Shown: positions 26,864 through 37,151 of the stretch, piece after piece | Numbering within the stretch: the stretch's first letter is position 1 | Layout of the letters: the number at the start of each line of letters is the position of its first letter | NCBI GenBank assembly: GCA_014381745.1 | Contig: JACNLA010000028.1 | Span: 124,001 to 188,000 of the forward strand | Direction: 5' to 3' | Source: Actinomycetota bacterium | Lineage (GTDB): Bacteria > Actinomycetota > Acidimicrobiia > Acidimicrobiales > MedAcidi-G1 | Length of the DNA: 64,000 nucleotides | The notes under the pieces: generated by a model | Database searches by the model: none | Seen by the model: only the letters and a program-made list of their open reading frames with translations | Told to the model about the DNA's origin: nothing | Translations under genes and position numbers: made by a program

Positions 26864-29800
26864 ATGTCCACACAGCGGTCGCAGACCAGGGGCCTCTACG
26901 ATCCCCGTTTCGAACACGACGCCTGCGGCGTCAACTTCGTCTGCCACCTCCGCGGCGAGGCCAGCCACGAAATCGTTTCGATGGGCATTGGTGCCCTCTG
27001 CAACATGGCCCACAGGGGAGCGCTCGGTGCTGAACCTGACACCGGTGATGGAGCTGGCATCCTCATCCAGGTCCCTGACGCGTTCTACCGGGAGGTGCTC
27101 CCATTCGACCTGCCTGGACCCGGGGAGTACGCAACGGGAATCGCCTTTCTCCCAGACGACCCAGGTGATTCCGCGGCGGCTGTCACCTCAATTGAGGCCA
27201 TAGCGGCCGAAGAGGGACTCGATGTACTGGGTTGGCGCGATCTGCCAGTCGACGACTCGATGATCGGCTCGGCGGCACGAGCCGCTGAACCCGTGTTCCG
27301 CCAACTGTTCATCGCTTCACCCGATGCAGGCTCAGGACGGCTGGCGGGGATTGACCTGGATCGACTCGCCTACATGTTTCGAAAGCGCACCGAACACGAG
27401 ATCCGGACAGAGGTGCCCAGTCCAGCCAGAACCGGAGTGGGAACAGCGGGTACAACACCTGGTGGCGTTTACTTTGCTTCCCTGTCCTCCCGCACCATCG
27501 TGTACAAGGGGATGTTGACGACGTCGCAGTTGGCGACCTTCTTCCCTGATCTAACGGATTCACGCCTCACCAGTGCACTGGCGCTCGTGCACTCACGCTT
27601 CTCCACGAACACCTTTCCCTCATGGCCGCTGGCACATCCCTACCGACTGGTCGCCCACAACGGCGAGATCAATACGGTTCAGGGAAACAGGAACTGGATG
27701 AGGGCCAGGGAGGCCCTTCTCTCAAGCGATCACCTGCCTGGGGAAATCGACCGGATCTTTCCGATCTGTACTCCGCGAGCGAGTGACACGGCCGGCTTTG
27801 ACGAGGCGCTGGAGCTCCTGGTCCTGGGTGGATACTCCCTTCCTGAGGCGATCCTCATGATGATCCCGGAGCCGTGGGAGAACCACCGCGAGATGGATGA
27901 TGACCGCAGTGCCTTCTACGAATACCACGCCACCCTGATGGAGCCCTGGGATGGACCGGCATCCATCGCCTTCACGGACGGAAACGTCATCGGGGCAGTG
28001 CTTGACCGTAACGGGCTGCGACCCAGCCGCTACTGGGTTACCAGCGACGACCTCGTGGTGATGGCCAGCGAGGTCGGCGTGGTCGACATTCCGTCCGCCA
28101 AGGTGATCGAGAAGGGTCGGCTTGAACCTGGTCGTATGTTCCTCATCGACACAGCCCGGGGCAGGATCGTCCGTGACGAGGAGATCAAGGCCGAGATGGC
28201 CAAAGCCCACCCCTACAGGCAATGGCTGGATGACCACAAGGTCGATCTCGTCGATCTGTCACCCGGACCAGAACGCGGCGCAGACGACGGCAGGGTCCTG
28301 AAACGACAGCAGATCTTCGGGTACACGCACGAGGAGCTGAAGTTGCTTCTGGCTCCGATGGCCCGAGATTCAAAAGAGGCCATCGGCTCAATGGGATCAG
28401 ACACCCCGGTGGCCGTCCTCTCACACCGCGGACGCCTCATCTACGACTACTTCCAACAACTCTTCGCACAAGTCACCAACCCGCCCCTCGACGCAATGCG
28501 AGAGGAGCTCATCACAGCGGTCTGCGGTGGCATCGGGTCAGAAGGCAACCTGCTGGCACCGGGACCCGAGAGCTGTCGACAAATCCGGATTCCGCACCCG
28601 GTCCTGACCGAGGAGGAGCTTTCCTCAATCACAGCGCTTGACGGCGACCTCGAGCCGTCCGGATTCAAGACAGCGCTGCTTGAGGCCCTGTACCCGGTCG
28701 CTGACGGAGGCCAGGGGCTGTGCGCTGCCCTCGACCGCCTCAGGGCTGATGCCTCGACTGCCATAGCCGACGGAGCCAACATCCTCATCCTTAGCGACCA
28801 GGGTGCTGATGCCGGGATGGCACCGATTCCTTCCCTGCTGGCGACCGGAGCTGTCCACCACCACCTCATATCGAACAAGACAAGGACCCTCGCCGGCCTC
28901 ATCGTGGAAAGCGGTGACGCCCGCGAGGTTCATCACATTGCGCTCCTTCTCGGTTTCGGAGCCAGCGCTGTCTGCCCCTATGTGGCGTTCGATTCCATTG
29001 ACGACATGTTGGCGACCGGCGCCCATGGGCTCACTAGAGCCATGTCGCCTGCCGAGGCAAGAAGCAACTACATCCGGGCATGTGACAAGGGAATCCTGAA
29101 GGTGATGTCCAAGATGGGGATCTCAACGGTCGCCTCTTACACAGGGGCCCAGATATTTGAGTCCATTGGCCTCGGCTCGGAGGTAATCGACACCTGCTTC
29201 TCTGGAACCGTGAGCCGCCTGGGTGGAGTGGGGTTTGACGTTCTTGCTGCTGAGGTCGCCGAGCGTCACGCAACGGCCTTCCCGGACCGTCCCGAGGAGC
29301 AGGCGCACCGCACCCTTGATGCGGGCGGTGAGTACCAGTGGAGACGCGAAGGCGAATATCACCTCTTCAATCCAGAGACCGTCTTTCGGCTGCAACACGC
29401 CACGCGGGAGGGGCGCTACGACATCTTCAAGGACTACACCCGTCTCGTAGATGACCAGGCACGCGATCTGGCAACTCTGAGGGGTCTGTTTCGGTTCCGC
29501 GACGACCTCCGTGAGGCCATCCCAATCGATGATGTAGAACCGGTGAGCGAGATCGTCAGACGGTTCGCCACCGGCGCCATGTCATACGGCTCCATCTCAG
29601 CGGAGGCCCATGAGACGCTCGCCATTGCAATGAACAGGCTGGGCGGAAAGTCCAATACCGGCGAGGGAGGCGAGGACCCGGCCCGCTACGTACCAGAACG
29701 CAACGGAGACCTTCGCCGCTCGTCAATCAAGCAGGTTGCATCAGGACGGTTCGGCGTCACAAGCGAGTACCTGGTCAACAGCGATGACCTCCAGATCAAG

Positions 29801-31480
29801 ATGGCCCAGGGGGCCAAGCCGGGGGAGGGAGGCCAGCTGCCGGGCCACAAGGTCTACCCGTGGATCGCCCGCACCCGCCACTCAACCCCCGGCGTTGCCC
29901 TCATCTCACCGCCGCCGCACCACGACATCTATTCGATCGAGGATCTCGCCCAGCTCATCCACGACCTGAAGAACTCCAACCCTGCCAGTCGGGTGCACGT
30001 CAAGCTGGTTGCAGAGGTCGGCGTCGGCACGGTCGCTGCCGGTGTGTCGAAGGCCCACGCCGACGTGGTGCTGATATCGGGACATGACGGTGGAACCGGC
30101 GCATCTCCGTTGACGTCCATCAAGCATGCCGGCGCACCTTGGGAGCTGGGCCTGGCTGAGACCCAGCAGACGCTCCTTCTCAACAACCTCCGCGACCGCA
30201 TCGTCGTCCAGGTCGACGGCCAACTCAAGACCGGACGCGATGTGGTGATCGCAGCTCTCCTCGGTGCTGACGAGTTTGGTTTCGCTACGGCGCCACTGGT
30301 TGTTTCCGGATGCGTGATGATGCGGGTCTGCCACCTCGATACCTGCCCGGTAGGGGTGGCAACCCAGAATCCCGAGCTCCGCAAGAAGTTCTCGGGCCGC
30401 CCCGAGTTTGTCGTCACGTTCTTCGAGTATCTGGCCGAGGAGGTGAGGGAGATCCTGGCATCGCTTGGATTCCGGACCATGGAGGAGGCGATAGGGCAGG
30501 TTGAGGTCCTCGACACGATCGACGCCGTCGAACACTGGAAGGCCGCACACCTCGACCTCTCACCGATCCTCCATCTGCCCGACCTCCCCGCCAATGTGGC
30601 CAGACGCAACACCGGAGGTCAGGACCATGGCCTAGAGGACGCCCTTGATGTCGATCTCATCCGGCTGGCTCGAACCTCGCTCGAGGACGGGTCACCAACG
30701 ACAATTGCCATGCCGATCCGCAACGTGAACAGGACGGTCGGGACGATGCTCGGCCACCAGGTGACCACGCGTTTTGGTGGCGGTGGTCTTCCGGCCGACA
30801 CGATCACGATCAACCTCGACGGTTCGGCAGGCAACAGCCTGGGGGCATTTGTCCCTTCTGGCATCACCCTCAGGTTGACCGGAGACGCAAACGACTATGT
30901 GGGCAAGGGACTGTCCGGCGGCCGCATGATTCTCCGCCCGCCCGAAGATTCACCCTTTGAGGCTGAGGATCAGGTGATTGCGGGAAACGTCATCCTCTAC
31001 GGGGCGACATCGGGAGAGGTCTTCATCAGAGGCAGGGTCGGCGAGCGGTTCTGTGTCCGGAACTCTGGTGCGCTGGCAGTGGTCGAGGGAATTGGTGATC
31101 ACGGCTGTGAGTACATGACAGGAGGATGGGCGGTCATCCTGGGGGGAATCGGCCGCAACTTTGCAGCCGGCATGTCGGGTGGAGTCGCCTTCGTCCACGA
31201 CCCGGATGGAATCTCCCGTCAACGGGTGAACACCGAGATGGTCCTGGTTGAGGAGCCGAACCGGGACGACCGAGCCTGGCTTGACGAACAGATCAACCGG
31301 CACATGGCTGAGACGGGTTCCACGGTGGCCGAACGGATCCTCGCCGACTGGAGCCTCCAGAGCGGAAACTTCTTCAAGGTGATGCCAATCGACTACAAGA
31401 GGGTTCTGGAGGCCGCCGCCGCAGCGCGTGCCGCCGGAAGCGACGAGGTTGAGGCGATCATGGCCTCGACGAGGGTCTGA
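26864..31480 (+). CDS. gltB: Glutamate synthase large (alpha) subunit
   Basis: A 1538-residue protein of the NADPH-GOGAT alpha type. The class II glutaminase domain begins at [11 protein letters not shown], where the Cys after a short propeptide becomes the N-terminal nucleophile. The central and FMN-binding domains follow, with the FMN/3Fe-4S region containing [51 protein letters not shown] and the cluster cysteines in [19 protein letters not shown]. The C-terminal GXGXG beta-helix domain ends the protein. With GltD it converts 2-oxoglutarate and glutamine to two glutamates and assimilates ammonia. The gltD gene follows after 14 bases. Confidence 0.97.
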   Translation: MSTQRSQTRGLYDPRFEHDACGVNFVCHLRGEASHEIVSMGIGALCNMAHRGALGAEPDTGDGAGILIQVPDAFYREVLPFDLPGPGEYATGIAFLPDDPGDSAAAVTSIEAIAAEEGLDVLGWRDLPVDDSMIGSAARAAEPVFRQLFIASPDAGSGRLAGIDLDRLAYMFRKRTEHEIRTEVPSPARTGVGTAGTTPGGVYFASLSSRTIVYKGMLTTSQLATFFPDLTDSRLTSALALVHSRFSTNTFPSWPLAHPYRLVAHNGEINTVQGNRNWMRAREALLSSDHLPGEIDRIFPICTPRASDTAGFDEALELLVLGGYSLPEAILMMIPEPWENHREMDDDRSAFYEYHATLMEPWDGPASIAFTDGNVIGAVLDRNGLRPSRYWVTSDDLVVMASEVGVVDIPSAKVIEKGRLEPGRMFLIDTARGRIVRDEEIKAEMAKAHPYRQWLDDHKVDLVDLSPGPERGADDGRVLKRQQIFGYTHEELKLLLAPMARDSKEAIGSMGSDTPVAVLSHRGRLIYDYFQQLFAQVTNPPLDAMREELITAVCGGIGSEGNLLAPGPESCRQIRIPHPVLTEEELSSITALDGDLEPSGFKTALLEALYPVADGGQGLCAALDRLRADASTAIADGANILILSDQGADAGMAPIPSLLATGAVHHHLISNKTRTLAGLIVESGDAREVHHIALLLGFGASAVCPYVAFDSIDDMLATGAHGLTRAMSPAEARSNYIRACDKGILKVMSKMGISTVASYTGAQIFESIGLGSEVIDTCFSGTVSRLGGVGFDVLAAEVAERHATAFPDRPEEQAHRTLDAGGEYQWRREGEYHLFNPETVFRLQHATREGRYDIFKDYTRLVDDQARDLATLRGLFRFRDDLREAIPIDDVEPVSEIVRRFATGAMSYGSISAEAHETLAIAMNRLGGKSNTGEGGEDPARYVPERNGDLRRSSIKQVASGRFGVTSEYLVNSDDLQIKMAQGAKPGEGGQLPGHKVYPWIARTRHSTPGVALISPPPHHDIYSIEDLAQLIHDLKNSNPASRVHVKLVAEVGVGTVAAGVSKAHADVVLISGHDGGTGASPLTSIKHAGAPWELGLAETQQTLLLNNLRDRIVVQVDGQLKTGRDVVIAALLGADEFGFATAPLVVSGCVMMRVCHLDTCPVGVATQNPELRKKFSGRPEFVVTFFEYLAEEVREILASLGFRTMEEAIGQVEVLDTIDAVEHWKAAHLDLSPILHLPDLPANVARRNTGGQDHGLEDALDVDLIRLARTSLEDGSPTTIAMPIRNVNRTVGTMLGHQVTTRFGGGGLPADTITINLDGSAGNSLGAFVPSGITLRLTGDANDYVGKGLSGGRMILRPPEDSPFEAEDQVIAGNVILYGATSGEVFIRGRVGERFCVRNSGALAVVEGIGDHGCEYMTGGWAVILGGIGRNFAAGMSGGVAFVHDPDGISRQRVNTEMVLVEEPNRDDRAWLDEQINRHMAETGSTVAERILADWSLQSGNFFKVMPIDYKRVLEAAAAARAAGSDEVEAIMASTRV

Positions 31481-31494
31481 GGCGGGACAGCGGC

Positions 31495-32955
31495 ATGGGC
31501 GACTTTCGAGGCTTCATAAAGCACGACAGGCAGTTGCCTGAACGGCGTTCGGTCCCCGTCAGGTTGAGAGACTGGCGGGAGGTCTACGAACCTTTCCCCG
31601 AAGAGGACCTGATGCGTCAGGCAAGCAGGTGCATGGACTGCGGAATCCCATTTTGCAACCACGGTTGCCCCCTCGGAAACCTTATTCCCGACTGGAATGA
31701 TCTCACCTACAGGGGTCAGTGGGGCGATGCCATTGAGCGACTCCACGCCACCAACAACTTTCCCGAGTTCACAGGGCGGCTCTGTCCTGCCCCCTGCGAG
31801 ACCGCCTGTGTCCTCGGCATCAACGAGCCCGCCGTAACGATCAAACAGGTCGAGGTCTCGATCGTCGACCGCGCGTGGGATGAGGGATGGATCAGGCCGG
31901 TGCGGGCTTCCGTGCGGAGCGGCAGACGCGTCGCCGTGGTCGGCTCGGGTCCGGCGGGGCTCGCCACGGCACAGCAGCTGACCCGGGCGGGACATGAGGT
32001 GGTCGTCTTTGAGCGGGCGGACCGCATCGGTGGACTCCTACGCCTCGGAATCCCCGAGTTCAAGCTTGAAAAGAGACATCTTGACCGCCGCCTGGCACAG
32101 ATGGAGGCAGAGGGAACCGAGTTCCGGACCCATACCAACGTCGGCACCGACATCCCGGTCGCTGACCTGCGAAGCAGCTACGACGCCGTTGTGCTCGCAT
32201 GCGGGGCCACCCGTTGGAGGGACCTTCCCATTCCCGGCCGAGACCTCGATGGGATCATGCAGGCAATGGAGTACCTCCCATGGGCCAACCGTGTTCAGGA
32301 AGGGGATCTTGACCGGTCGCCGGTCTCGGCAGAAGGAAAGCGTGTCGTCGTCATCGGAGGCGGTGACACCGGTGCCGACTGTCTGGGAACCGCTCTGAGA
32401 CAGGGCGCAGCCAGCGTCCACCAGTTTGAGATCATGCCCAAACCCTCCGACGACCGTCCGGCGGAGAATCCCTGGCCGACGTGGCCGATCCTCTACAGGG
32501 TCTCATCTGCCCACGAAGAAGGCGGTCAACGTCGATTCGCCATCAATACCGAGGAGTTCGTCGGAAAAGGCGGCAGCGTCACGGCACTACGCACACATCG
32601 TGTGTCCCAGGCCGTTGTGGACGGCAGGCCGACATTTGACAAGATCGACGGATCGGACGAGGAGTACCCCGCTGATCTTGTGCTCCTCGCAATGGGCTTC
32701 ACGGGACCGGAGGAGTCAGCCTTGACCGCCGGCCTCGACCTTCAGTTCGATCCACGCGGCAACGTCGCCAGGGACTCGTCTTTCACCACCTCAGCCGACG
32801 GCGTGTTCGCCTGCGGCGATATGGGCCGTGGTCAGTCGCTGATTGTCTGGGCCATCGCTGAAGGGCGTTCATGCGCAGCGGCGGTCGATACGTACCTGAC
32901 CGGTGAAACGAGCCTTCCGGCCCCGATCAGACCAGACTCAGGCCCCCTTCGCTGA
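31495..32955 (+). CDS. gltD: Glutamate synthase small (beta) subunit
   Basis: A 486-residue protein. The N-terminal cysteine cluster region (CMDCGIPFCNHGCPLGN, then CPAPCETACVLG) supplies the two 4Fe-4S centres; the FAD-binding motif VVGSGPAGLATAQQL and NADPH-binding motif VVIGGGDTGADCLG follow; the C-terminal GVFACGDMGRGQSLIVWAI is the second FAD signature. It transfers electrons from NADPH to the alpha subunit. Length and motifs match bacterial GltD. It ends 34 bases before the convergent hydrolase gene. Confidence 0.97.
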   Translation: MGDFRGFIKHDRQLPERRSVPVRLRDWREVYEPFPEEDLMRQASRCMDCGIPFCNHGCPLGNLIPDWNDLTYRGQWGDAIERLHATNNFPEFTGRLCPAPCETACVLGINEPAVTIKQVEVSIVDRAWDEGWIRPVRASVRSGRRVAVVGSGPAGLATAQQLTRAGHEVVVFERADRIGGLLRLGIPEFKLEKRHLDRRLAQMEAEGTEFRTHTNVGTDIPVADLRSSYDAVVLACGATRWRDLPIPGRDLDGIMQAMEYLPWANRVQEGDLDRSPVSAEGKRVVVIGGGDTGADCLGTALRQGAASVHQFEIMPKPSDDRPAENPWPTWPILYRVSSAHEEGGQRRFAINTEEFVGKGGSVTALRTHRVSQAVVDGRPTFDKIDGSDEEYPADLVLLAMGFTGPEESALTAGLDLQFDPRGNVARDSSFTTSADGVFACGDMGRGQSLIVWAIAEGRSCAAAVDTYLTGETSLPAPIRPDSGPLR

Positions 32956-32989
32956 CCCACAGGATTCCTGGGATTGCACTGTGTGGCCG

Positions 32990-33685
32990 TCAGAAGGGTT
33001 GGGCACCGATGAACTCGAGAGCCGCGTCGATGAAGCCGAAGTTGCCCGGTGTGGCGAAGTGATCGACCCCAGCCAGAGTCGTGAGCGTGGCATCGGGTAG
33101 TGCCGCCAGAAGGCGGTCGGGAGGACCTGCGAAGTCCTTGTCCCCAATGACAATGTGTACGGGTAGGTCTACGCCTGCCAGGCTCTCTTCGGTAATCCGT
33201 GGAGGATCGGGCCGTGCCAGAAATGCTGCCAGGGCGGCCCGGTCGGCACCTGGCGACTCCGGCAGCCGGGCGAAGTAGGCGAGCTCAGGGTTTTCGGCCA
33301 CCCCGGTGCGCACGGCCTCGATGATTGCAGAGCGCCGAACAGGATCATCCTCGAACAGGTTTCTGCCGACCCCCGCCAGGACGATGCGGTGGAACCTCGA
33401 CGGATCCGACGCCGCCAGGACCAGCAGAACCCGTGCTCCCATTGAGAACCCGATGGCATCGACAGGATCCGGCGGGAGCTGGTCGAGCACCAGGGCCTCG
33501 AGATCGGCATAGTCCTCCGGATCGGTCGGTCTGGGCGCCTCGCCGTGACCGAGCAGATCGATACGCAGCACCTCTCGACCGGCATCCTCGAGCAAGGCGG
33601 CCCAGCCGCTGTCCTCCCATGTTGTGGCGAACGAGGTACCGAAGCCGTGAAGAAGTACGACCGGGTGCCCACTGTCGCCTGCCAT
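32990..33685 (-). CDS. Alpha/beta hydrolase
   Basis: A 231-residue alpha/beta-hydrolase fold protein. The oxyanion HGFG motif is near residue 13, the nucleophile elbow GFSMGA near residue 80, the acid at VIGDKDF and the catalytic His in GVDHFATPG near the C-terminus. The DLLGHGEAPRP segment is common in esterases and haloperoxidase-like hydrolases. Substrate unknown. It is nine bases downstream of the MFS gene on the same strand and likely co-transcribed with it. Confidence 0.82.
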   Translation of the reverse strand: MAGDSGHPVVLLHGFGTSFATTWEDSGWAALLEDAGREVLRIDLLGHGEAPRPTDPEDYADLEALVLDQLPPDPVDAIGFSMGARVLLVLAASDPSRFHRIVLAGVGRNLFEDDPVRRSAIIEAVRTGVAENPELAYFARLPESPGADRAALAAFLARPDPPRITEESLAGVDLPVHIVIGDKDFAGPPDRLLAALPDATLTTLAGVDHFATPGNFGFIDAALEFIGAQPF

Positions 33686-33694
33686 GGCCGGACG

Positions 33695-34957
33695 CTACCT
33701 GGGCCGGCGTGCCCGGGCTGCCATCAAGAGCACGGCGGCCGTTGGGAAGAGGCCGATCAGGGCGCTCCCGTGGGCGAGTGTCGGGTAGTCACTGATGGTC
33801 ACCAAGAGTCCCGAGCCGATTCCGGCAAGAGCCCCGGAGGCAGTCATGCCCAGGTCAGCCAGGCCCTGTACCCGGACGCGCTCCGGCCCGTCAAACTCAG
33901 ACACCAACAGGGCCGACGATGCTATGAGGCCAAAGCTCCAGCCGAGACCTATCAGAAACAGCCCGATGAATATTCCAAGGGAATCCTCGGGCCTTGTAAC
34001 CGCCGCCATCTCTGCTCCCACAAACAAGATGACACCACCAGCTGCCAGAACCGGCAACGGGCCAATGCGGTCGCTCAGCCACCCCACGACCGGGGCGCAG
34101 GCGTACATCCCGATTATGTGAAGGGAGATTACGAAGCCGATGATCTCGAGCCGATGGGCTCCCTCGCGCAGGTGAAGTGGGGTCATGGTCATCACCCCGA
34201 CCATCACAACGTGACCCACAACCATCGCCAGGACAGCGAGGCGCCCAGTTGCAGAACCGGCGAGACTGCGGGCCGCATCGGCCAGATGGCGTCGCTCCGG
34301 TGTCGTGCTTCGACCGACGCCGCCGGCCACCACCAGGGGGTCCGGCCTGAGCAGCCGCCACACGAGGAGCGCTGAAATCAGGAAGAGCACCGTTGACAGC
34401 AGGTAAGGGCCCGAAAGTACGGGCATACCGAATGCGCCGGCAATGGACTTGGCAGGCCCAAAGCCGATGGATGGACCGAGAACTGCCCCGATGGTGGAGG
34501 CCCAGACGAGGGTGCCGATGGCTCGGGCGCGCCCCTCCACAGGCGCAAGGTCGGCGGCCGCATATCGTGCCGCCAGGTTCGCTGCGTTACCCGCCCCCAC
34601 TCCGAGCATTCCCGGGATGAGGAGGATGTACCAGCCGGTGAGAGCGGCCAACATGGCAGTGGCCGCACCGGCAGCTGACACGAGGTATCCGGCGAGCAGA
34701 CCCGGGCGTCGACCCCGTGCCGACATGAGCCTGGCCAGGGGGAGGATTGCCAGGGCCGACCCCGTCGTCATGCCGGACGCGGCAAGGCCACCCAGCAACT
34801 CGCTGCCGGTCAACTCCTCTCCCAACACGGCGGCAGCCGAGTAGGCGCCGGTCATGGCCGCCCCGGCTGGTATCAGACCCGCCATCAGGGTCCGGAGGGT
34901 CCTGCGTTGAAGATCCTGATGTTCGGTGATCGATGTGCCGCCGTGTCCGTCTTTCAC
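33695..34957 (-). CDS. MFS transporter
   Basis: From the GTG at 34957 the protein is about 420 residues with twelve predicted membrane segments. MFS signatures include LARLMSARGRRPGLLAGYL after the second helix and VVGWLSDRIGPLPVLAAGG in the second half. A leading PVKDGHGG-type stretch is polar, so the start is not certain. The longer frame to 35041 adds an unconvincing leader. Drug/metabolite efflux is the common role in this subfamily but no substrate is fixed. Divergent from the exonuclease gene, with a 110-base gap that must hold both promoters. Confidence 0.8.
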   Translation of the reverse strand: MKDGHGGTSITEHQDLQRRTLRTLMAGLIPAGAAMTGAYSAAAVLGEELTGSELLGGLAASGMTTGSALAILPLARLMSARGRRPGLLAGYLVSAAGAATAMLAALTGWYILLIPGMLGVGAGNAANLAARYAAADLAPVEGRARAIGTLVWASTIGAVLGPSIGFGPAKSIAGAFGMPVLSGPYLLSTVLFLISALLVWRLLRPDPLVVAGGVGRSTTPERRHLADAARSLAGSATGRLAVLAMVVGHVVMVGVMTMTPLHLREGAHRLEIIGFVISLHIIGMYACAPVVGWLSDRIGPLPVLAAGGVILFVGAEMAAVTRPEDSLGIFIGLFLIGLGWSFGLIASSALLVSEFDGPERVRVQGLADLGMTASGALAGIGSGLLVTISDYPTLAHGSALIGLFPTAAVLLMAARARRPR

Positions 34958-35067
34958 CGGCCGAACCGTACCGTCACGAGGAGCCCCGCTGTCGCACCGG
35001 GAGGCTACGGTCCCGGGATGCCTGACGGCCCAGCAGTCCATTCATCTTCACAGGGATCTGAAGCCCG

Positions 35068-35658
35068 ATGACCGGAACCGTCTTTGCGTGCTTTGACGTT
35101 GAGACAACGGGCCTTGATCCCAGGAACTCACGGGTCATCGAGATAGCGGTAGTAAGGGTGAGCAGCACGGGGGAGTCGGTGGGGGAGTGGAGCACGCTCG
35201 TCAATGCCGGAACCGACGACGTGGGTCGAACCGACATCCACGGGATCCTTCCGGAGCAACTTGTTGATGCACCGGCTTTCATAGATGTTGCCGGCGACCT
35301 CATCGCCGAGTTGTCCGGCTGCGTGCCAGTTGCACACAATGCTGCATTTGACGTTGGCTTTGTCCGCTCCGAGTGGGCGCTCGCCGGCCTTGGGGCTCTC
35401 GACCTGGATGCTGTCGACACCGTGCCCATGGCCAGAGGAATGGGTTTGCCCGGACGTCTAGGTGACCTCACCCGGGCACTGGGCGTGGGCCTCGAGGGCG
35501 CCCACAGGGCTCTCGATGACAGCCGTGCCCTGGCTGAGGTCCTGACCCTCATGCTTGAGCGGGGAGCAAGTCCACCCGGTCTGCCGTTCTTCTATCCACC
35601 CATCCTGGGCCCCACGCGTACTGGGCTGTCACTTCAGCGTCCCGGGGCCTCAACCTGA
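35068..35658 (+). CDS. DEDDh 3'-5' exonuclease, DnaQ/epsilon-like
   Basis: A 196-residue exonuclease of the DnaQ family: Exo I FDVETTGLDP (Asp and Glu), Exo II VAHNAAFDVGF, and Exo III HRALDDSRALAE with the DEDDh histidine. It is a stand-alone domain, without the polymerase-epsilon C-terminal binding region or a helicase. Stand-alone members are DNA polymerase proofreading-like or RNase T-like nucleases. A ribosome-site-like GGGATCTGAAG precedes the ATG weakly. The lipoprotein gene follows on the same strand after 31 bases. Confidence 0.87.
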   Translation: MTGTVFACFDVETTGLDPRNSRVIEIAVVRVSSTGESVGEWSTLVNAGTDDVGRTDIHGILPEQLVDAPAFIDVAGDLIAELSGCVPVAHNAAFDVGFVRSEWALAGLGALDLDAVDTVPMARGMGLPGRLGDLTRALGVGLEGAHRALDDSRALAEVLTLMLERGASPPGLPFFYPPILGPTRTGLSLQRPGAST

Positions 35659-35689
35659 TCTTTCCCTGCGAGGCGGATAGAAAGGGGAG

Positions 35690-36586
35690 GTGACCGACCG
35701 GCTTCGGATGCTTGCAGTGGCGCTTCTGGTGCCGGTTGCCGTTCTGGGTGCGTGTGGATCTGAGGAACCGTGGGCCGAGAGGGTCGGCATGGTCAGCCTG
35801 GGGCCCGTTCCAACCGTGACCATTCCCGTGGTGACCATTCCGGCGAGCACGACTACGACTACGACCACGGCAGCCCGAGCAACGACCGCACCCCCCACTA
35901 TCACCACCCTGGCTCCTGCGGTCCCCACAACCTCAACGACCACCGAGCCACCACCGCCAACGTCGATGCCAGCCGACCCGACACCTGATGTCCCGTTCAC
36001 GGTGGCTACTGCAACGGTCGAGCTCCTGGAGACCTTCCATACGTCGGTCTCGACGGAACCCTGGTGGATGCTGCCTAATCCCGGCCCATTTAGTGGAGCC
36101 CGTGTCCTTTACGTGATCGGAGAGGTCGGAGAGATGCTGGAGGTGGCGCTGCCTGTCCGACCCAACGGCACCACCGGTTTTGTACGCAGTTCCGATGTGT
36201 CCACCTCGGTACACAGGGCGCGGATCGTGGTCGATTTGGGCGACCATCGGATCACGGCGTGGGAGAATGGCATCCTGGTGGCCGAGGGCTCCGTGGCACT
36301 GGGAGCAGACGGAACCCCCACACCACTGGGGGAGTTCTACATCAACGAGATCCAGGAGCAGGAGGATCCAGACACGATCTTCGGTTCATGGATCATCGGC
36401 CTGTCCGGGTTCTCTGAGACCCTTCCCCTGATAGACGGCATGGATCCGAGCATCGCGCTGCACGGAACCAATGACACGTCTGTCCTGGGCACCGATGTGT
36501 CAGAGGGGTGCATCCGCATGCATGATGATGTGGCAGCACGTCTGGCGCTGTTGCCGCCGGGCACGCCGGTGGAGATCCGGTCCTGA
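35690..36586 (+). CDS. L,D-transpeptidase lipoprotein (YkuD domain)
   Basis: A 298-residue protein from a GTG start. The N-terminus has a signal with lipobox VAVLGAC, so it is predicted to be a lipoprotein. A low-complexity Thr/Pro linker (about residues 45-105; the DNA contains an ACG/ACT triplet run at 35848-35870) precedes a short SH3-like region and the YkuD domain. The active-site pattern LHGTND...SEGCIRMHDD gives the catalytic His and Cys (Cys near residue 276). It would cross-link peptidoglycan by 3-3 bonds. The converging yqgE gene ends 13 bases later. Confidence 0.87.
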   Translation: MTDRLRMLAVALLVPVAVLGACGSEEPWAERVGMVSLGPVPTVTIPVVTIPASTTTTTTTAARATTAPPTITTLAPAVPTTSTTTEPPPPTSMPADPTPDVPFTVATATVELLETFHTSVSTEPWWMLPNPGPFSGARVLYVIGEVGEMLEVALPVRPNGTTGFVRSSDVSTSVHRARIVVDLGDHRITAWENGILVAEGSVALGADGTPTPLGEFYINEIQEQEDPDTIFGSWIIGLSGFSETLPLIDGMDPSIALHGTNDTSVLGTDVSEGCIRMHDDVAARLALLPPGTPVEIRS

Positions 36587-36599
36587 GAATGTCGACGTT

Positions 36600-37151
36600 T
36601 CAGTTCACGGATGGATCGTCGGGGTAACCGCCCATCTGTCCCAACAACCCGGGTTGGCGGCCGAGCACGGTGCTCCAGAGCCCTTCGGGATCACCCATGA
36701 CAGCATCGGTGGGCTCGGCCTCCAGGATGATCCAGGACCCCACGGCCATCTCGACCTCGAGTTGCCCGGCCGACCAGCCCGAGTAGCCCGAGAACATTCG
36801 TACCGCTGAGACGCCGGGAAGGTCTGATGGGTCTGCATGGAGATCCAGCACGCCCAGGTTGCCAAGCAGGGGACTGACGGACCGGTGTCCGCCCTCTGGA
36901 GCCATTCCGAGCCCCACGATGGATCCCGGCGACACCGGCCCTCCTGAATGGAGAACGCCCGGCGGCGCGAGCAGGTCTGCCCAGTCAGGTACGGCATCGG
37001 CCGCTGAGACGTGCAGCGGACGGTTCAGGACGAGACCCAGCGCACCATCATCGTTGTGTTCGATCATGAGCAGGACCGTGCGGGAGAAGTTGGGGTCGCT
37101 CAACTCTGGAGAGGAGACAAGCAGTCGCCCCTTCGTGGAGTCGCTCATCAA
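36600..37151 (-). CDS. YqgE/AlgH family protein
   Basis: A 183-residue protein matching the YqgE/AlgH family (DUF179): KGRLLVSSPELSDPNFSRTVLLMIEHN near the N-terminus, LGLVLNRP, the GGPV segment and the SGYSGWSAGQLEVE block. The biochemical role is not known in the family; it has been tied to alginate regulation and Holliday-junction resolvase neighbours in other bacteria. Its ATG overlaps the stop of the recombinase gene by four bases, so the pair is translated together. Confidence 0.9.
   Translation of the reverse strand: MMSDSTKGRLLVSSPELSDPNFSRTVLLMIEHNDDGALGLVLNRPLHVSAADAVPDWADLLAPPGVLHSGGPVSPGSIVGLGMAPEGGHRSVSPLLGNLGVLDLHADPSDLPGVSAVRMFSGYSGWSAGQLEVEMAVGSWIILEAEPTDAVMGDPEGLWSTVLGRQPGLLGQMGGYPDDPSVN

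Noticed and set aside
35848-35870. Short ACG/ACT triplet run
   Set aside because: It encodes the Thr-rich linker of the L,D-transpeptidase; it is a codon repeat, not a CRISPR or mobile-element repeat.
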